From UBA4486 sp041984885 (lineage in GTDB: Bacteria > Pseudomonadota > Gammaproteobacteria > Eutrophobiales > Eutrophobiaceae): 49,580 bases of DNA. Made by a program: the position numbers and the translations under genes. The stretch spans positions 1-49,580 of the forward strand of contig JBHIXH010000015.1 in NCBI GenBank assembly GCA_041984885.1. Direction: 5' to 3'. Of this stretch, positions 41,354 to 49,580 are shown piece after piece (positions within the stretch are counted from its first letter, which is position 1; each line of letters starts with the position of its first letter). The notes under the pieces are model-generated. The model had not been told where the DNA came from. It did not search any database and saw only the letters and a program-made list of their open reading frames with translations.

Positions 41354-42022
41354 ATGATCGCATTGGTAAGATATTTTGGCCTGGTCGATTACCAGCACAG
41401 TTTCACTGCGATGCGTGACTTCAGCCTGTCGCGCCAGCCGGATACGCAGGACGAGATCTGGTGTTTACAGCATGAACCGGTCTACACGCTCGGACTGAAT
41501 GGCAACCGTGAACACCTGTTAAGGCCGACCGACATACCGGTCATCGATACCGACCGCGGTGGTCAGGTCACTTACCACGGACCCGGTCAACTCGTCGTCT
41601 ATCCCTTGCTCGATATGCGGAGAAAAAATTTTGGAGTGAAAACACTGGTAAACAGGCTGGAACAATCTGTGATCGATCTGTTAACCGGCTATGCTATCGA
41701 AGCAGAAAGAAAAGCAGGTGCACCGGGAGTGTATGTGCAGGGTGAAAAGATTTCGGCAATTGGTATACGATTGAAACGTGGTTGTACCTGGCATGGCCTG
41801 TCATTAAATGTAAATATGGATCTGGAACCGTTCAATACAATAAACCCTTGTGGCTATGTCGATTTGCCAGTGACCCAAGTCAGTCATTACGTAACGGATA
41901 AAACCATCGCCGAAGTTGCAGCAGACCTGATGCCAATATTGATCAACCACCTGGAACTGCCGGCAGCGAAAACATTACCCATGTGTGAATGGACACGCCA
42001 CGAATCAGCGAGAGCAGTATGA
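41354..42022 (+). CDS. lipB: Octanoyl-[ACP]:protein octanoyltransferase LipB
   Basis: A 222-residue enzyme that moves octanoyl groups from acyl carrier protein to lipoyl domains such as GcvH and PDH E2. Motifs: DRGGQVTYHGPGQLVVYPLL, catalytic lysine in VQGEKISAIGIRLKRG, WHGLSLNVN, and catalytic cysteine in NPCGYVDLPVTQ. I take ATG 41354; GTG 41351, overlapping the ybeD stop, is also possible. The stop overlaps the lipA start. Confidence 0.96.
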   Translation: MIALVRYFGLVDYQHSFTAMRDFSLSRQPDTQDEIWCLQHEPVYTLGLNGNREHLLRPTDIPVIDTDRGGQVTYHGPGQLVVYPLLDMRRKNFGVKTLVNRLEQSVIDLLTGYAIEAERKAGAPGVYVQGEKISAIGIRLKRGCTWHGLSLNVNMDLEPFNTINPCGYVDLPVTQVSHYVTDKTIAEVAADLMPILINHLELPAAKTLPMCEWTRHESARAV

Positions 42023-42912
42023 GCACCACATCAATAAAAGATCAGCGCGGCAAGCTGAAGACGAACCGCATCCCTGTCAAGGTTATTCCGCAGACCGGTC
42101 CATTGCCACGTAAGCCGGAATGGATTCGTGCCAAGGCACCGACAGACAGTAACGTCGTGCGGTTGAAGACATTATTGCGCGAACAGTCGTTACATACTGT
42201 CTGTGAAGAAGCTGCGTGTCCGAATCTCGGCGAATGTTTTGCCAAGGGAACCGCAACATTCATGATTATGGGTGATTTGTGTACCCGACGTTGTCCATTC
42301 TGTGATGTGGCCCATGGACGACCGAAACCTCTCGATGAACAGGAGCCACTGCGTCTGGCCGAGACAATTGCAAAAATGCAATTACGCTATGTCGTGATCA
42401 CCTCGGTTGACCGGGATGATCTAAAAGACGGTGGCGGTGAACACTTTCGTCAGTGTATTCAGGCAATCCGCGAGCGGACGCCGGAAGTAAAGATCGAGAT
42501 TCTTGTGCCGGACTTTCGTGGTCGGGTTGAAACAGCAATACAGGTTCGGCCCGGTGCCGATTACCAGGGGTCACTGAAACTTCTGCAGAGCTTTAAACAA
42601 CAGAGCCCGGAGACAAGGACCAAGTCCGGATTAATGCTGGGACTGGGGGAAGAAATAGCCCAGGTGAAACAGGTGTTGCAGGATTTACGCGAACACGACT
42701 GTGATATGCTGACACTGGGTCAGTACCTGCAACCGAGTCGCTATCATTTACCGGTACAACGGTTCGTGCACCCGGACGAATTCGATGAACTCGGTGAATA
42801 TGCAACCGAACTCGGGTTTCACAATGTGGCCAGTGGGCCAATGGTACGGTCTTCGTATCATGCTGACTTACAAGCTTCCGGCAACGCCGCAGTAGGCAAG
42901 GTAAAAATCTAG
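42019..42912 (+). CDS. lipA: Lipoyl synthase LipA (radical SAM)
   Basis: A 297-residue radical-SAM enzyme that inserts two sulfurs into octanoyl side chains. The auxiliary cluster cysteines are in CEEAACPNLGEC and the SAM cluster motif CxxxCxxC is CTRRCPFC. The conserved C-terminal serine is in RSSYHADLQA. I chose ATG 42019, overlapping the lipB stop (ATGA), over an in-frame start at 41989 inside lipB. LipA makes the cofactor needed by GcvH in this window. Confidence 0.97.
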   Translation: MSTTSIKDQRGKLKTNRIPVKVIPQTGPLPRKPEWIRAKAPTDSNVVRLKTLLREQSLHTVCEEAACPNLGECFAKGTATFMIMGDLCTRRCPFCDVAHGRPKPLDEQEPLRLAETIAKMQLRYVVITSVDRDDLKDGGGEHFRQCIQAIRERTPEVKIEILVPDFRGRVETAIQVRPGADYQGSLKLLQSFKQQSPETRTKSGLMLGLGEEIAQVKQVLQDLREHDCDMLTLGQYLQPSRYHLPVQRFVHPDEFDELGEYATELGFHNVASGPMVRSSYHADLQASGNAAVGKVKI

Positions 42913-42949
42913 TAACTTTCAGAAAAGAGAATTTCACAAAGGAGTCGCA

Positions 42950-45745
42950 ATGAAGTACATGAAAGGCCAAGTCTTAATACACACACTCAAGGTAATTATC
43001 CGCACCCTGATTGTCGGATGCCTGTTTCTGGTTTTTAGTGCTTGTGGAGAGGACCTGACGCCGGAGCAACATGTAGAGAAAGCCAAAATATTCATGTCTG
43101 AGAAAAAAATATTCTCGGGCATTATTGAACTTAAAAATGCGTTGCAGAAAGAAGGTAACCTGCCCGAGGCAAGATGGTTAATGGGCGAAGCCTATTTGAA
43201 ACTGGGTGAAGGCAGGCTGGCAAATCGTGAGTTTAACAGTGCCCAGTCGCTTGGCTACAGCAACGATGAATTGGAAACGAATTTACTTCGTGGTTTGAAC
43301 CTGCAGGGGGAATTTCAACAGGTTCTGGACAAAGTTGAAAAAATAGAAAATACGGCGGAGATCATGGTTATCCGTGGTGATGCACAGCTGGGTTTAGGTC
43401 AGGCCGAGCAGGCAAGGCAGACATATCAACAGGCTCTGGCTCTAGAGCCTGCAACGGACATGGCCTACACAGGACTTGCGAGGGTCGCTTTATCAAGCCG
43501 TGATTTGGTATTGGCACGCAAGCATATTGATAAAGGTCTCGCCGTCAATCCTGACAATGATGATCTGCATTCCCTGAAGGGCATGTTAGGTTTAATAGAG
43601 AACAAACCGGAAGAAGCGGCTGCAGCGCTTAAACAGGCCATCGAAATAGCGCCGTATAACCGTGTAGCGCAGGTAGGGTTAGTCCGCGCTCTGTATGCGC
43701 AGAACAAATTTGAAGAAGCGGAAAAACCGTTAAAGACTTTGCAAAACAGGTATGCAAATGCGCCCACGGTTAAATACCTGCGTGCATACCTGGAGATCCA
43801 GAACGGTAATATCGAGAAAGCGGAAGAATTGCTACAGGATGTGTTGAAATCCTCGCCGAATCACCCGGAAAGCCTATTGTTGCTAAGTAACCTTCTATAC
43901 AAGGAAGGCAAGCTCGAAAGAGTGATCAGTTACATGCAGTCATTTACCAACCAGTTTCCGGAACATTTGCCGGCGACCAAGTTACTGGCAGTAGCTTACC
44001 TTGGGCAGAACGAAATAGACAAAACAATCGAGTTGATTCAAAAGGCGTTGCAAACCCAGACAGCAGATGATCAGCTTTATTCTATTCTTGGCACTGCTTA
44101 CATACGATCCGGTAACATGGCGAAAGCAACAGAATATCTCGAACAAGCCTCTGAAATTAATCCTAATGCCGCGACTATCCGTGCTCAGCTGGCGCTAAGT
44201 CATCTGGCATCGGGCAAAACCGATCTGGCAGTGAGTGCTCTGGAAGACGCAGTCCAGCTCAATCCCAAACTGTATTCAGCAGACATTATGTTGATACTGA
44301 CTCATATCCGATCGCGGAACTATGACGATGCGATTAAAGCCGCTGAGAATCTGAATAAAAAGGAACCCGATAACCCATTGCCTTTAAATCTGCTCGGAAC
44401 CGCTTATGCCGGAAAAGAGGATTATGAAAAGGCTCGAGAATATTTTTATCAGGCGCTAGAGAAAAATCAGGAATACACACCGGCGAGGTTTAATCTCGCC
44501 AGTCTTGAAATTGAACAGAAAAGATACGATATCGCCTCTGACCTGTACCTGGAAATCGTTGCAACGGATAAAAAGAATGCCAAGGCGTATGTTGGTCTGG
44601 CACGCATTGCAAGTCTGCAAAACGATGAAGCAGCCATGTTTGATTATTTAAAACAGGCGCGCGTGGCAGATGAAAAATCGGTAGAAGCAAGAATCTTGCT
44701 GGCAAGGTATTACAAGAATAATTCAGACTATTCGAAAATGCTTGAAGTTATCGAGGAAGCGGCAATAGTTGCACCTAACTATACCCAAGTCATATTTTTA
44801 ACGGGGCAGGCGCAAAGACTAAACGGTATTTACGATAAGGCACTAAAAAATTTGGAACTTCTGGTCACTGAATTTCCGGATGCACCGGAAATAGTCATGG
44901 AGTTTGCTTTGTTACAAAGAGATATGGGCGATTTGGCTGCCGCCCGCGAATCACTGGAGAAAGTCCTGTCACTTGTCGAGAATCATGAAAGGGCATTATT
45001 AACACTAATAAATCTGCATCTAAGGACGAACGAGCCAGATATGGCAAGAGAACTGTCAGAACAGTATGCCGCAGCATACCCTGAAAGTGCTGACCTGCAG
45101 GTTGCTTATGGTGATATTGAACTGCATGAAAAAAACTACCCGAAAGCACTAACGCATTATCAGGCTGCAATTGAAATAAACGACTTGTCCTTCATTGCTT
45201 TCAGAATTGTCAACACCTATCTCGCCATGAATGAAACGGAAAAAGCCAGAGAGGTACTCGAGAATTGGGTAAACGATCATCCAGATGATAAGCGTGTCAA
45301 ACTGGTACTGGCGTCTCGCTATCATCAGGAAAAAAATGAAGAGCGTGCCATACAATTGTACGAGGAAGTAATTCGGGATGACGCTTCAAATATGATTGCC
45401 CTGAATAATCTGGCTTTTATGTACCTTGGTCGTGATCCTGCGAGAGCGATGGATTTGGCCGAACGTGCATACCAGATAGCGCCGGAACAAGCCGAAGTAA
45501 TCGATACATTTGGCTGGATACTGATACAGCAAGGCAGTCAGCTTGAGCGCGGAGTTCAAATGATTCAAAAGGCTATGGAAAAAAAACCGGACGAGCCGTC
45601 AATACAATTTCACTATGCATATGGTCTGGCGAAAAGCGGGGATCGCACACGTGCACTAACGCTACTGGAAAAAGTTTTAGAAGAATATAAAACTTTTCCT
45701 GACCGCACCGATGCTGAGAAGTTAATGGTTGAGCTTAAAAACTAG
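42950..45745 (+). CDS. prsT: TPR-repeat lipoprotein PrsT (PEP-CTERM/exosortase-associated)
   Basis: A 931-residue lipoprotein: signal with lipobox FLVFSAC, then about 20 or more tetratricopeptide repeats through the C-terminus (for example AIIELKNALQKEGNLPEARW-like units and YNRVAQVGLVRALYAQNKF). Length, N-terminal EQHVEKAKIFMSEKKIFSGI and repeat organisation match PrsT, the TPR protein found beside exosortase/EPS (PEP-CTERM) clusters. It probably scaffolds envelope or EPS assembly at the outer membrane. AAAGGAG lies 6 bases before ATG. No exosortase, sorting-signal protein or EPS gene is next to it, so the function here is inferred. Confidence 0.85.
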   Translation: MKYMKGQVLIHTLKVIIRTLIVGCLFLVFSACGEDLTPEQHVEKAKIFMSEKKIFSGIIELKNALQKEGNLPEARWLMGEAYLKLGEGRLANREFNSAQSLGYSNDELETNLLRGLNLQGEFQQVLDKVEKIENTAEIMVIRGDAQLGLGQAEQARQTYQQALALEPATDMAYTGLARVALSSRDLVLARKHIDKGLAVNPDNDDLHSLKGMLGLIENKPEEAAAALKQAIEIAPYNRVAQVGLVRALYAQNKFEEAEKPLKTLQNRYANAPTVKYLRAYLEIQNGNIEKAEELLQDVLKSSPNHPESLLLLSNLLYKEGKLERVISYMQSFTNQFPEHLPATKLLAVAYLGQNEIDKTIELIQKALQTQTADDQLYSILGTAYIRSGNMAKATEYLEQASEINPNAATIRAQLALSHLASGKTDLAVSALEDAVQLNPKLYSADIMLILTHIRSRNYDDAIKAAENLNKKEPDNPLPLNLLGTAYAGKEDYEKAREYFYQALEKNQEYTPARFNLASLEIEQKRYDIASDLYLEIVATDKKNAKAYVGLARIASLQNDEAAMFDYLKQARVADEKSVEARILLARYYKNNSDYSKMLEVIEEAAIVAPNYTQVIFLTGQAQRLNGIYDKALKNLELLVTEFPDAPEIVMEFALLQRDMGDLAAARESLEKVLSLVENHERALLTLINLHLRTNEPDMARELSEQYAAAYPESADLQVAYGDIELHEKNYPKALTHYQAAIEINDLSFIAFRIVNTYLAMNETEKAREVLENWVNDHPDDKRVKLVLASRYHQEKNEERAIQLYEEVIRDDASNMIALNNLAFMYLGRDPARAMDLAERAYQIAPEQAEVIDTFGWILIQQGSQLERGVQMIQKAMEKKPDEPSIQFHYAYGLAKSGDRTRALTLLEKVLEEYKTFPDRTDAEKLMVELKN

Positions 45746-45752
45746 GCTACGC

Positions 45753-46523
45753 TCAAAATGAATCTTTTCGCTGACGGATAGCAGCGAAAAGTTCTGTTTC
45801 GTTGTTTTTACTGATACCGGGAAACTGTTCCTGATCGATGTATGCCGGACGCAGGAACGGATTCACCTGCTTTTCCCGTTCAAGTGTCATTGGTACAGTC
45901 GGTTTATCCATTTGACGTAAGGCATCGACCTCCGCAGCATATCGGTGCAACTCAGGGTTGTCCCTGTCGATGGTCCTGGCAAAGGCGATGTTGTTTTGTG
46001 TGTATTCATGTGCACAGTAAATACGCGTCGAGTCCGGTAATGCGATAATTTTTTGTAATGACTCCCACATCTGCTTCGGAGTGCCTTCAAACAACCGTCC
46101 ACAGCCTGCCGAGAATAATGTATCGCCGGCAAACAGGATATCCTGCCCGGCAACGTAATAAATTATATGCCCGACTGTATGTCCCGGGGTTTCCATAACC
46201 AGGAACTCATACTCGCCGAGATGAAACACGTCTCCCTCTGCCAGTCCAATGTCCAGCCCGGGTATCCGGGCCGCGTCATTTTTTGCTCCCACGATTGTGC
46301 AATTCGTTACCTTTTTTAACTGCAGGTTGCCACCCGCATGATCGGCATGATGATGGGTATTTAATATATGGCTAAGGCTCCAGCCTTTTAGCTCCAGTTG
46401 ATGCAGGATTTCATCGGCATCCGGTGTATCGATACACGCGGTCTTATTGCTTACCGGGTCATGGACGAGAAAACCGTAGTTATCCGACAGGCAGGGAAAC
46501 TGGTGAATGATTAGCTGGTTCAT
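45753..46523 (-). CDS. gloB: Hydroxyacylglutathione hydrolase (glyoxalase II)
   Basis: A 256-residue metallo-beta-lactamase-fold enzyme that hydrolyses S-D-lactoylglutathione, the second step of methylglyoxal detoxification. The metal motif is ILNTHHHADHAGG, with ETPGHTVGHIIYYV, LFAGDTLFSAGCGRLFEG and IYCAHEYTQNNIAFA. The C-terminal glutathione-binding helices end in FLRPAYIDQEQ. Full length. It is convergent with prsT (7-base gap) and divergent from the FmdB-like gene. Confidence 0.96.
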   Translation of the reverse strand: MNQLIIHQFPCLSDNYGFLVHDPVSNKTACIDTPDADEILHQLELKGWSLSHILNTHHHADHAGGNLQLKKVTNCTIVGAKNDAARIPGLDIGLAEGDVFHLGEYEFLVMETPGHTVGHIIYYVAGQDILFAGDTLFSAGCGRLFEGTPKQMWESLQKIIALPDSTRIYCAHEYTQNNIAFARTIDRDNPELHRYAAEVDALRQMDKPTVPMTLEREKQVNPFLRPAYIDQEQFPGISKNNETELFAAIRQRKDSF

Positions 46524-46529
46524 TGAGTT

Positions 46530-46583
46530 GTTACAATTATGTCGAGTCGCTTTCAGTGCAGGAGTTTAATGTATAATTGTAAC
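46530..46583. promoter_or_regulatory. 11-bp inverted repeat between gloB and the FmdB-like gene
   Basis: GTTACAATTAT (46530-46540) and its exact complement ATAATTGTAAC (46573-46583) flank 32 bases between the divergent starts. The right arm ends directly at ATG 46584 and contains TATAAT (46572-46577), a perfect -10 whose start point would fall near that ATG. The left arm lies just behind the gloB start. The repeat could be a shared operator or a mirrored pair of -10 elements. Confidence 0.55.
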
Positions 46584-46922
46584 ATGCCAGCCTACAGTTA
46601 CTTTTGTGATGCCAACCAGATGCTCGTTGTTGTGCAGCATGACATGAATGTGCGTCTTAAAACCTGGGGCGAGATCTGTTACCTGAATCAACTGGAACCG
46701 GGCGATACGGAAATCACTGCACCCGTGCGAAAACTGATTACCGCCCCTAACATTATTATTAACAGTGGCAACGCGGAATTACGCAACCTGGGATTTACCA
46801 AACTGGTCAAGCGGGATGAGGGCGTCTACGAAAATGTCACCGCACTGGATCATGAAAGCCGTTACATGCGTGCCGGCGACAAGGCGAGTCTGCCTGATAT
46901 CAAAAGCAAGGTCTCGGATTGA
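46584..46922 (+). CDS. FmdB-like small protein without zinc ligands
   Basis: A 112-residue protein starting MPAYSYFCDANQMLVVVQHD, the shape of the FmdB putative regulatory family (MPxYxYxC). Only one cysteine of the usual four remains at the N-terminus, with another in GEICYLNQ, so the zinc ribbon is probably lost. A middle stretch reads PVRKLITAPNIIINSG. ATG 46569, just after AGGAG (4-base spacing), would add five residues (MYNCN); I prefer 46584 for the family N-terminus. Function unknown. Confidence 0.7.
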   Translation: MPAYSYFCDANQMLVVVQHDMNVRLKTWGEICYLNQLEPGDTEITAPVRKLITAPNIIINSGNAELRNLGFTKLVKRDEGVYENVTALDHESRYMRAGDKASLPDIKSKVSD

Positions 46923-47284
46923 CGCACCCCTCTTCATAAAATCGCCTCTTTTGCGCTGCACCATCTGTGTGCTGCAGCGAATTCTGCTGGTGCTGATAAA
47001 AATAAACCCAGATTACTCATAGGCTTATATCCCGGGGAAAAGCACAGTTTTGAGCCGGAAAAATACCTTGTGAAATCGCCCGATTAGGATTAGCTTTATT
47101 AGTGAGAATGAGTGAAAGAAAGCTGAATATCCACCTGTTATCTGTCCCTCAGCGGGTTCTTGCTGAACCCACAGCCCGGCTTTCGTCTGTTCACCATCTC
47201 GAGTCAAAACCGTTAATCAAACTGTCAGTTCCTGCCAGAGTCTCAGCTGTTGGCGGTTATTACATTCAAACTTAAGGAGGGCAT
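46923..47284. other. 362-bp intergenic region without a gene
   Basis: No frame with family features is present. A hairpin GGGTTC-TTGCT-GAACCC (47154-47170) without a T-tract is the only obvious structure. The end supplies a strong ribosome-binding site, AAGGAGG, 5 bases before the ATG at 47285. A small RNA or long leader cannot be excluded. Confidence 0.5.
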
Positions 47285-47509
47285 ATGTTCGAATTTGAAG
47301 AAGATATAGTAAATAGTCTGCTGGAAGAAAGCCCGGATTTCAGAAGAATTTACCACAAGGTCTGTGAGATAAAAGATAAAGTCAGTGATGCAAATCATGG
47401 CGAGCACCCTCTCGACGACTACAGCCTGGAAAACCTGAAGAAAGAAAAGCTGTTCCTGAAAGACCAAATGGCGATGATGATAAAAGATTATCAGAGTGCG
47501 CATGTCTGA
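47285..47509 (+). CDS. YdcH/DUF465 family small protein
   Basis: A 74-residue helical protein: MFEFEEDIVNSLLEESPDFR, then a coiled-coil hairpin (DYSLENLKKEKLFLKDQMAM) of the DUF465/YdcH type with its LKKEKLxLKD core. Function is not established in the family. AAGGAGG gives strong initiation. A bidirectional hairpin terminator follows the stop by about 20 bases, so it is a single-gene transcript. Confidence 0.85.
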   Translation: MFEFEEDIVNSLLEESPDFRRIYHKVCEIKDKVSDANHGEHPLDDYSLENLKKEKLFLKDQMAMMIKDYQSAHV

Positions 47510-47528
47510 CTGCTAAACACTCATTCGA

Positions 47529-47560
47529 TAAAAAAGGCCGTTTTAACATGGCCTTTTTTT
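47529..47560. terminator. Bidirectional intrinsic terminator
   Basis: AAAAAAGGCC-10 bases-GGCCTTTTTTT: a 10-base palindromic stem whose A- and T-rich flanks give a T-tract in each direction. It ends the YdcH-like transcript and insulates cysB. Confidence 0.9.
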
Positions 47561-47680
47561 ATGCCCGTGGTTTTTCCCGTTTAGGCCGTAACCTGCACCA
47601 ATTTAAATTGCAGTCTGACTTCGTCTATCTATAATCATTAGTAATTACAAAACGGGTTTTTAGAACGAAAGAGAATTAAT

Positions 47681-48655
47681 ATGAAGTTGCAGCAGCTGCG
47701 CTACATCTGGGAAGTCAAACAACATGATCTGAATGTCTCCGCGACAGCGGAGAGTCTGTATACATCCCAGCCAGGTATCAGCAAGCAGATTCGTATGCTG
47801 GAAGATGAACTGGGAGTTCAGATATTCCAACGCAGCGGTAAACATTTGACCGGCGTTACCCAGGCTGGGATAGCGATCATCGATATGGCCGGGGAGATTT
47901 TAAACAAGGCAGAAAACGTCAAGGCCGTGGCGAATGAGTTCAAGGATGATAAAAAAGGCGATCTCTCCATCGCCACCACGCATACGCAGGCCCGTTACGT
48001 GTTACCGCCTATCATCAAGGAATTCATTCGACGCTATCCCCAGGTGAGCTTGCATATGCATCAGGGGACCCCGGTACAAATTTCCGAACTTGCAGCCCGG
48101 GGTACCGTTGATTTCGCGATCGCAACAGAGGCGCTCGAATTATTCGATAACCTGGTCATGATGCCCTGTTATCACTGGAATCGCAGCGTCATCATGCCGC
48201 ACGATCACGCACTGGCATCAGTCGAAAATCTGACGTTGCAGCAGTTGGCGGCCTATCCGATTGTCACTTATGTGTTTGGATTCACCGGACGCTCACAGCT
48301 GGATCAGGCTTTTCAGGCGGCCGGGCTTGAAGCAAACCTGGTTTTCACCGCAGCGGATGCAGATGTAATTAAAACGTATGTGAGACTCGGGCTTGGAGTC
48401 GGCATTGTCGCTTCAATGGCGCACGACCAGTCGCTGGATGCGGACCTGATGGCAAGGGATGCCAGTCATCTGTTTGCTCACAGCACGACCAAGATTGGAT
48501 TCAGAAAAGGTACCTATATGCGCAGCTATATGTACGATTTTATCGAGTTGTTTGCCGACCACTTGTCGCATGACCTGGTCGAGCAAGCCAGTAAAAACCC
48601 CGAGCCGGAGGCGCTGGAAAAACTGTTCAGTGGAATTGATATCCCGTTCTTTTAA
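47681..48655 (+). CDS. cysB: LysR-type regulator CysB
   Basis: A 324-residue LysR-family regulator. The N-terminal winged helix-turn-helix (MKLQQLRYIWEVKQHDLNVS, SQPGISKQIRMLEDELGVQI) is followed by a co-inducer domain (STHTQ-type loop ATTHTQARYVLPPIIKEF; VFTAADADVIKTYVRLGLGV). The LNVSATAESLYTSQPGISKQ run is characteristic of CysB rather than other LysR proteins. It activates sulfate-assimilation genes with acetylserine as inducer. None of those targets lie in the window. Confidence 0.94.
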   Translation: MKLQQLRYIWEVKQHDLNVSATAESLYTSQPGISKQIRMLEDELGVQIFQRSGKHLTGVTQAGIAIIDMAGEILNKAENVKAVANEFKDDKKGDLSIATTHTQARYVLPPIIKEFIRRYPQVSLHMHQGTPVQISELAARGTVDFAIATEALELFDNLVMMPCYHWNRSVIMPHDHALASVENLTLQQLAAYPIVTYVFGFTGRSQLDQAFQAAGLEANLVFTAADADVIKTYVRLGLGVGIVASMAHDQSLDADLMARDASHLFAHSTTKIGFRKGTYMRSYMYDFIELFADHLSHDLVEQASKNPEPEALEKLFSGIDIPFF

Positions 48656-48664
48656 TACTGAAAT

Positions 48665-48943
48665 TCAGTCCGCCTCCAGGACCTCTTTCACCAGTTTAAA
48701 ATAGACAGTATAGATTTCTGTTTCCCCGTCCTTATCGACCAGGAAAAACGGGGCGCGCTGAACCTGATATTGCTGCGCCAGTTGCATGCCCGGGCTGTTG
48801 GCATCACGTTCATCGGCAATGATGATCTCGTCTATCCTGTCCATTTGCCCGTTATCGATCAGCCGCTGTTCGACCTCCGCGCATTTTTTACACGGGCTGC
48901 CATCTGCCAGGATTTTTTTAACAAAAGAAATTTTCGTCGCCAT
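48665..48943 (-). CDS. Thioredoxin-fold protein with CxxC
   Basis: A 92-residue glutaredoxin/thioredoxin-like protein. The redox motif is Cys18-x-x-Cys21 in DGSPCKKCAEVEQ. A cis-proline follows in VQRAPFFLVDKDGE, the usual substrate-binding loop. No signal peptide, so cytoplasmic. It is convergent with cysB (9-base gap). Substrate unknown; a link to cysteine or sulfur redox chemistry is suggested only by the neighbour. Confidence 0.82.
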   Translation of the reverse strand: MATKISFVKKILADGSPCKKCAEVEQRLIDNGQMDRIDEIIIADERDANSPGMQLAQQYQVQRAPFFLVDKDGETEIYTVYFKLVKEVLEAD

Positions 48944-49056
48944 TGCGTTGTTCCTGATGAATCAGAATGCGCGAGTGTAGCAAACAGGCGGGATACGTCT
49001 ATTCGCCGCTTTGTATATGCTTATAACAATGCCGACTAACTGCGGGCAGCGTCGGA

Positions 49057-49580
49057 TTAAACAGTATTCGAATGTTCGAGAATGTATTTATGTGGCAGGT
49101 AGGTGCCATGTGAGGACAGGTCGGTCAGCGACACCTGGCTGTTACCGGTTTTTTCGATGACCAGGTGTAATCGGGATATATCACGTAAACCTTGCTCCAG
49201 CTGAATGGTACTGACCGAGTCGCGGCCGACAACATTGCGGCCATCTGCCAGTTTGTGCACGGTACCGTTTTGATCGATAAATTCCATGGACTCGCCGCCG
49301 CGTAGCTTGCATTCATGTTTCGATAACACGACGTCGACCTCGGACCCTGGTAGCAGGTTGATCGTTACCGCTTCACCCTTCGGCATGCGTGTCAGGTCTT
49401 CTGACTCCTGTTCTTCGGTCTTCTTGCCGACCGGCATACCGATTACGGTGCTGTCGAGAATCACCGTTGTTTTCAGCATATCCTGCTCGGCTGAATCCTC
49501 CGGCATGACCCGATCCGGTGTGATCTTGCTTTTTTCCGAGTACAGATACTTGATGATTTCCTGCCTGGATGACAGGTATT
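49057..49580 (-). CDS. FHA domain protein, C-terminal part
   Basis: A forkhead-associated domain at the C-terminus: NVVGRDSVSTIQLEQGLRDI, SRLHLVIEKT, then DLSSHGTYLP (phosphothreonine-binding strands and loops). The domain is preceded by a linker rich in acidic residues and a stretch with VVLSKHECKLRGGESMEF. The frame stays open past ATG 49506 to the end of the window (KYLYSEKSKITPDRV upstream), so the true start lies outside. FHA proteins read threonine-phosphorylated partners; no kinase is visible here. Confidence 0.85.
   Translation of the reverse strand, partial: YLSSRQEIIKYLYSEKSKITPDRVMPEDSAEQDMLKTTVILDSTVIGMPVGKKTEEQESEDLTRMPKGEAVTINLLPGSEVDVVLSKHECKLRGGESMEFIDQNGTVHKLADGRNVVGRDSVSTIQLEQGLRDISRLHLVIEKTGNSQVSLTDLSSHGTYLPHKYILEHSNTV

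Noticed and set aside
47025..47207. 60-codon minus-strand frame in the 46.9-47.3 kb gap
   Set aside because: No ribosome-binding site, no recognisable motifs, and composition like non-coding sequence.

Overview
The window reads as a chromosomal segment of a gammaproteobacterium. The grounds are the spc/alpha ribosomal operon order (S5-L30-L15-SecY-L36-S13-S11-S4-RpoA-L17), a single-chain GcvP, the mreBCD-mrdAB-mltB-rlpA-dacA murein cluster, ybeD-lipB-lipA, gloB and cysB. A PrsT-type TPR lipoprotein (linked to exosortase/PEP-CTERM systems) and a very large fused flavin/iron-sulfur oxidoreductase suggest an environmental, possibly sulfur- or C1-metabolising lineage. The genus cannot be fixed from the sequence alone.

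Layout: 1-5.2 kb holds the end of the spc operon and the alpha operon, closed by a strong hairpin terminator. From 5.3 to 9.8 kb is gcvT-gcvH-gcvP on the minus strand. From 9.9 to 13.3 kb the divergent serC-serA-serB operon makes serine, so serine synthesis and glycine cleavage sit back to back as a one-carbon module. From 13.4 to 17.3 kb is gatC-gatA-gatB plus a small periplasmic protein gene (minus). From 17.5 to 27.2 kb is a long plus-strand cell-shape and murein operon: mreB, mreC, mreD, mrdA, mrdB, mltB, rlpA, dacA, a D-amino-acid aminotransferase and queD. mreC appears to start at a non-canonical AUA codon.

The accessory part is 27.6-31.0 kb. It is AT-rich and holds five minus-strand genes separated by four integron attC recombination sites (57-63 bp, each with RYYYAAC/GTTRRRY ends and an imperfect stem). 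No integrase gene is visible, so this is a CALIN-type cassette array. Cassette products are a DUF3800 protein, a protein with a HEPN-like Rx4H motif, a frameshifted gene broken at a run of eight T, an M41/FtsH-like HExxH protein and a small lipoprotein. The array lies directly downstream of, and co-oriented with, a yadG-yadH-dienelactone hydrolase-cobB operon.

From 34.5 to 40.4 kb a minus-strand group encodes a 1241-residue fusion of GltD/NfnB-like and FNR/PyrK-like modules, a 369-residue protein of unknown function and a tandem cyclic-nucleotide-binding protein. ybeD-lipB-lipA (41.1-42.9 kb), which normally follows dacA closely, is separated from it here by about 14 kb, so the whole 27-41 kb block looks like an insertion into the conserved murein/lipoate cluster. 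The right end carries prsT, gloB, an FmdB-like gene, a YdcH-like gene, cysB, a thioredoxin-fold gene and a partial FHA-domain gene. No tRNA, rRNA, IS element or CRISPR array was seen.
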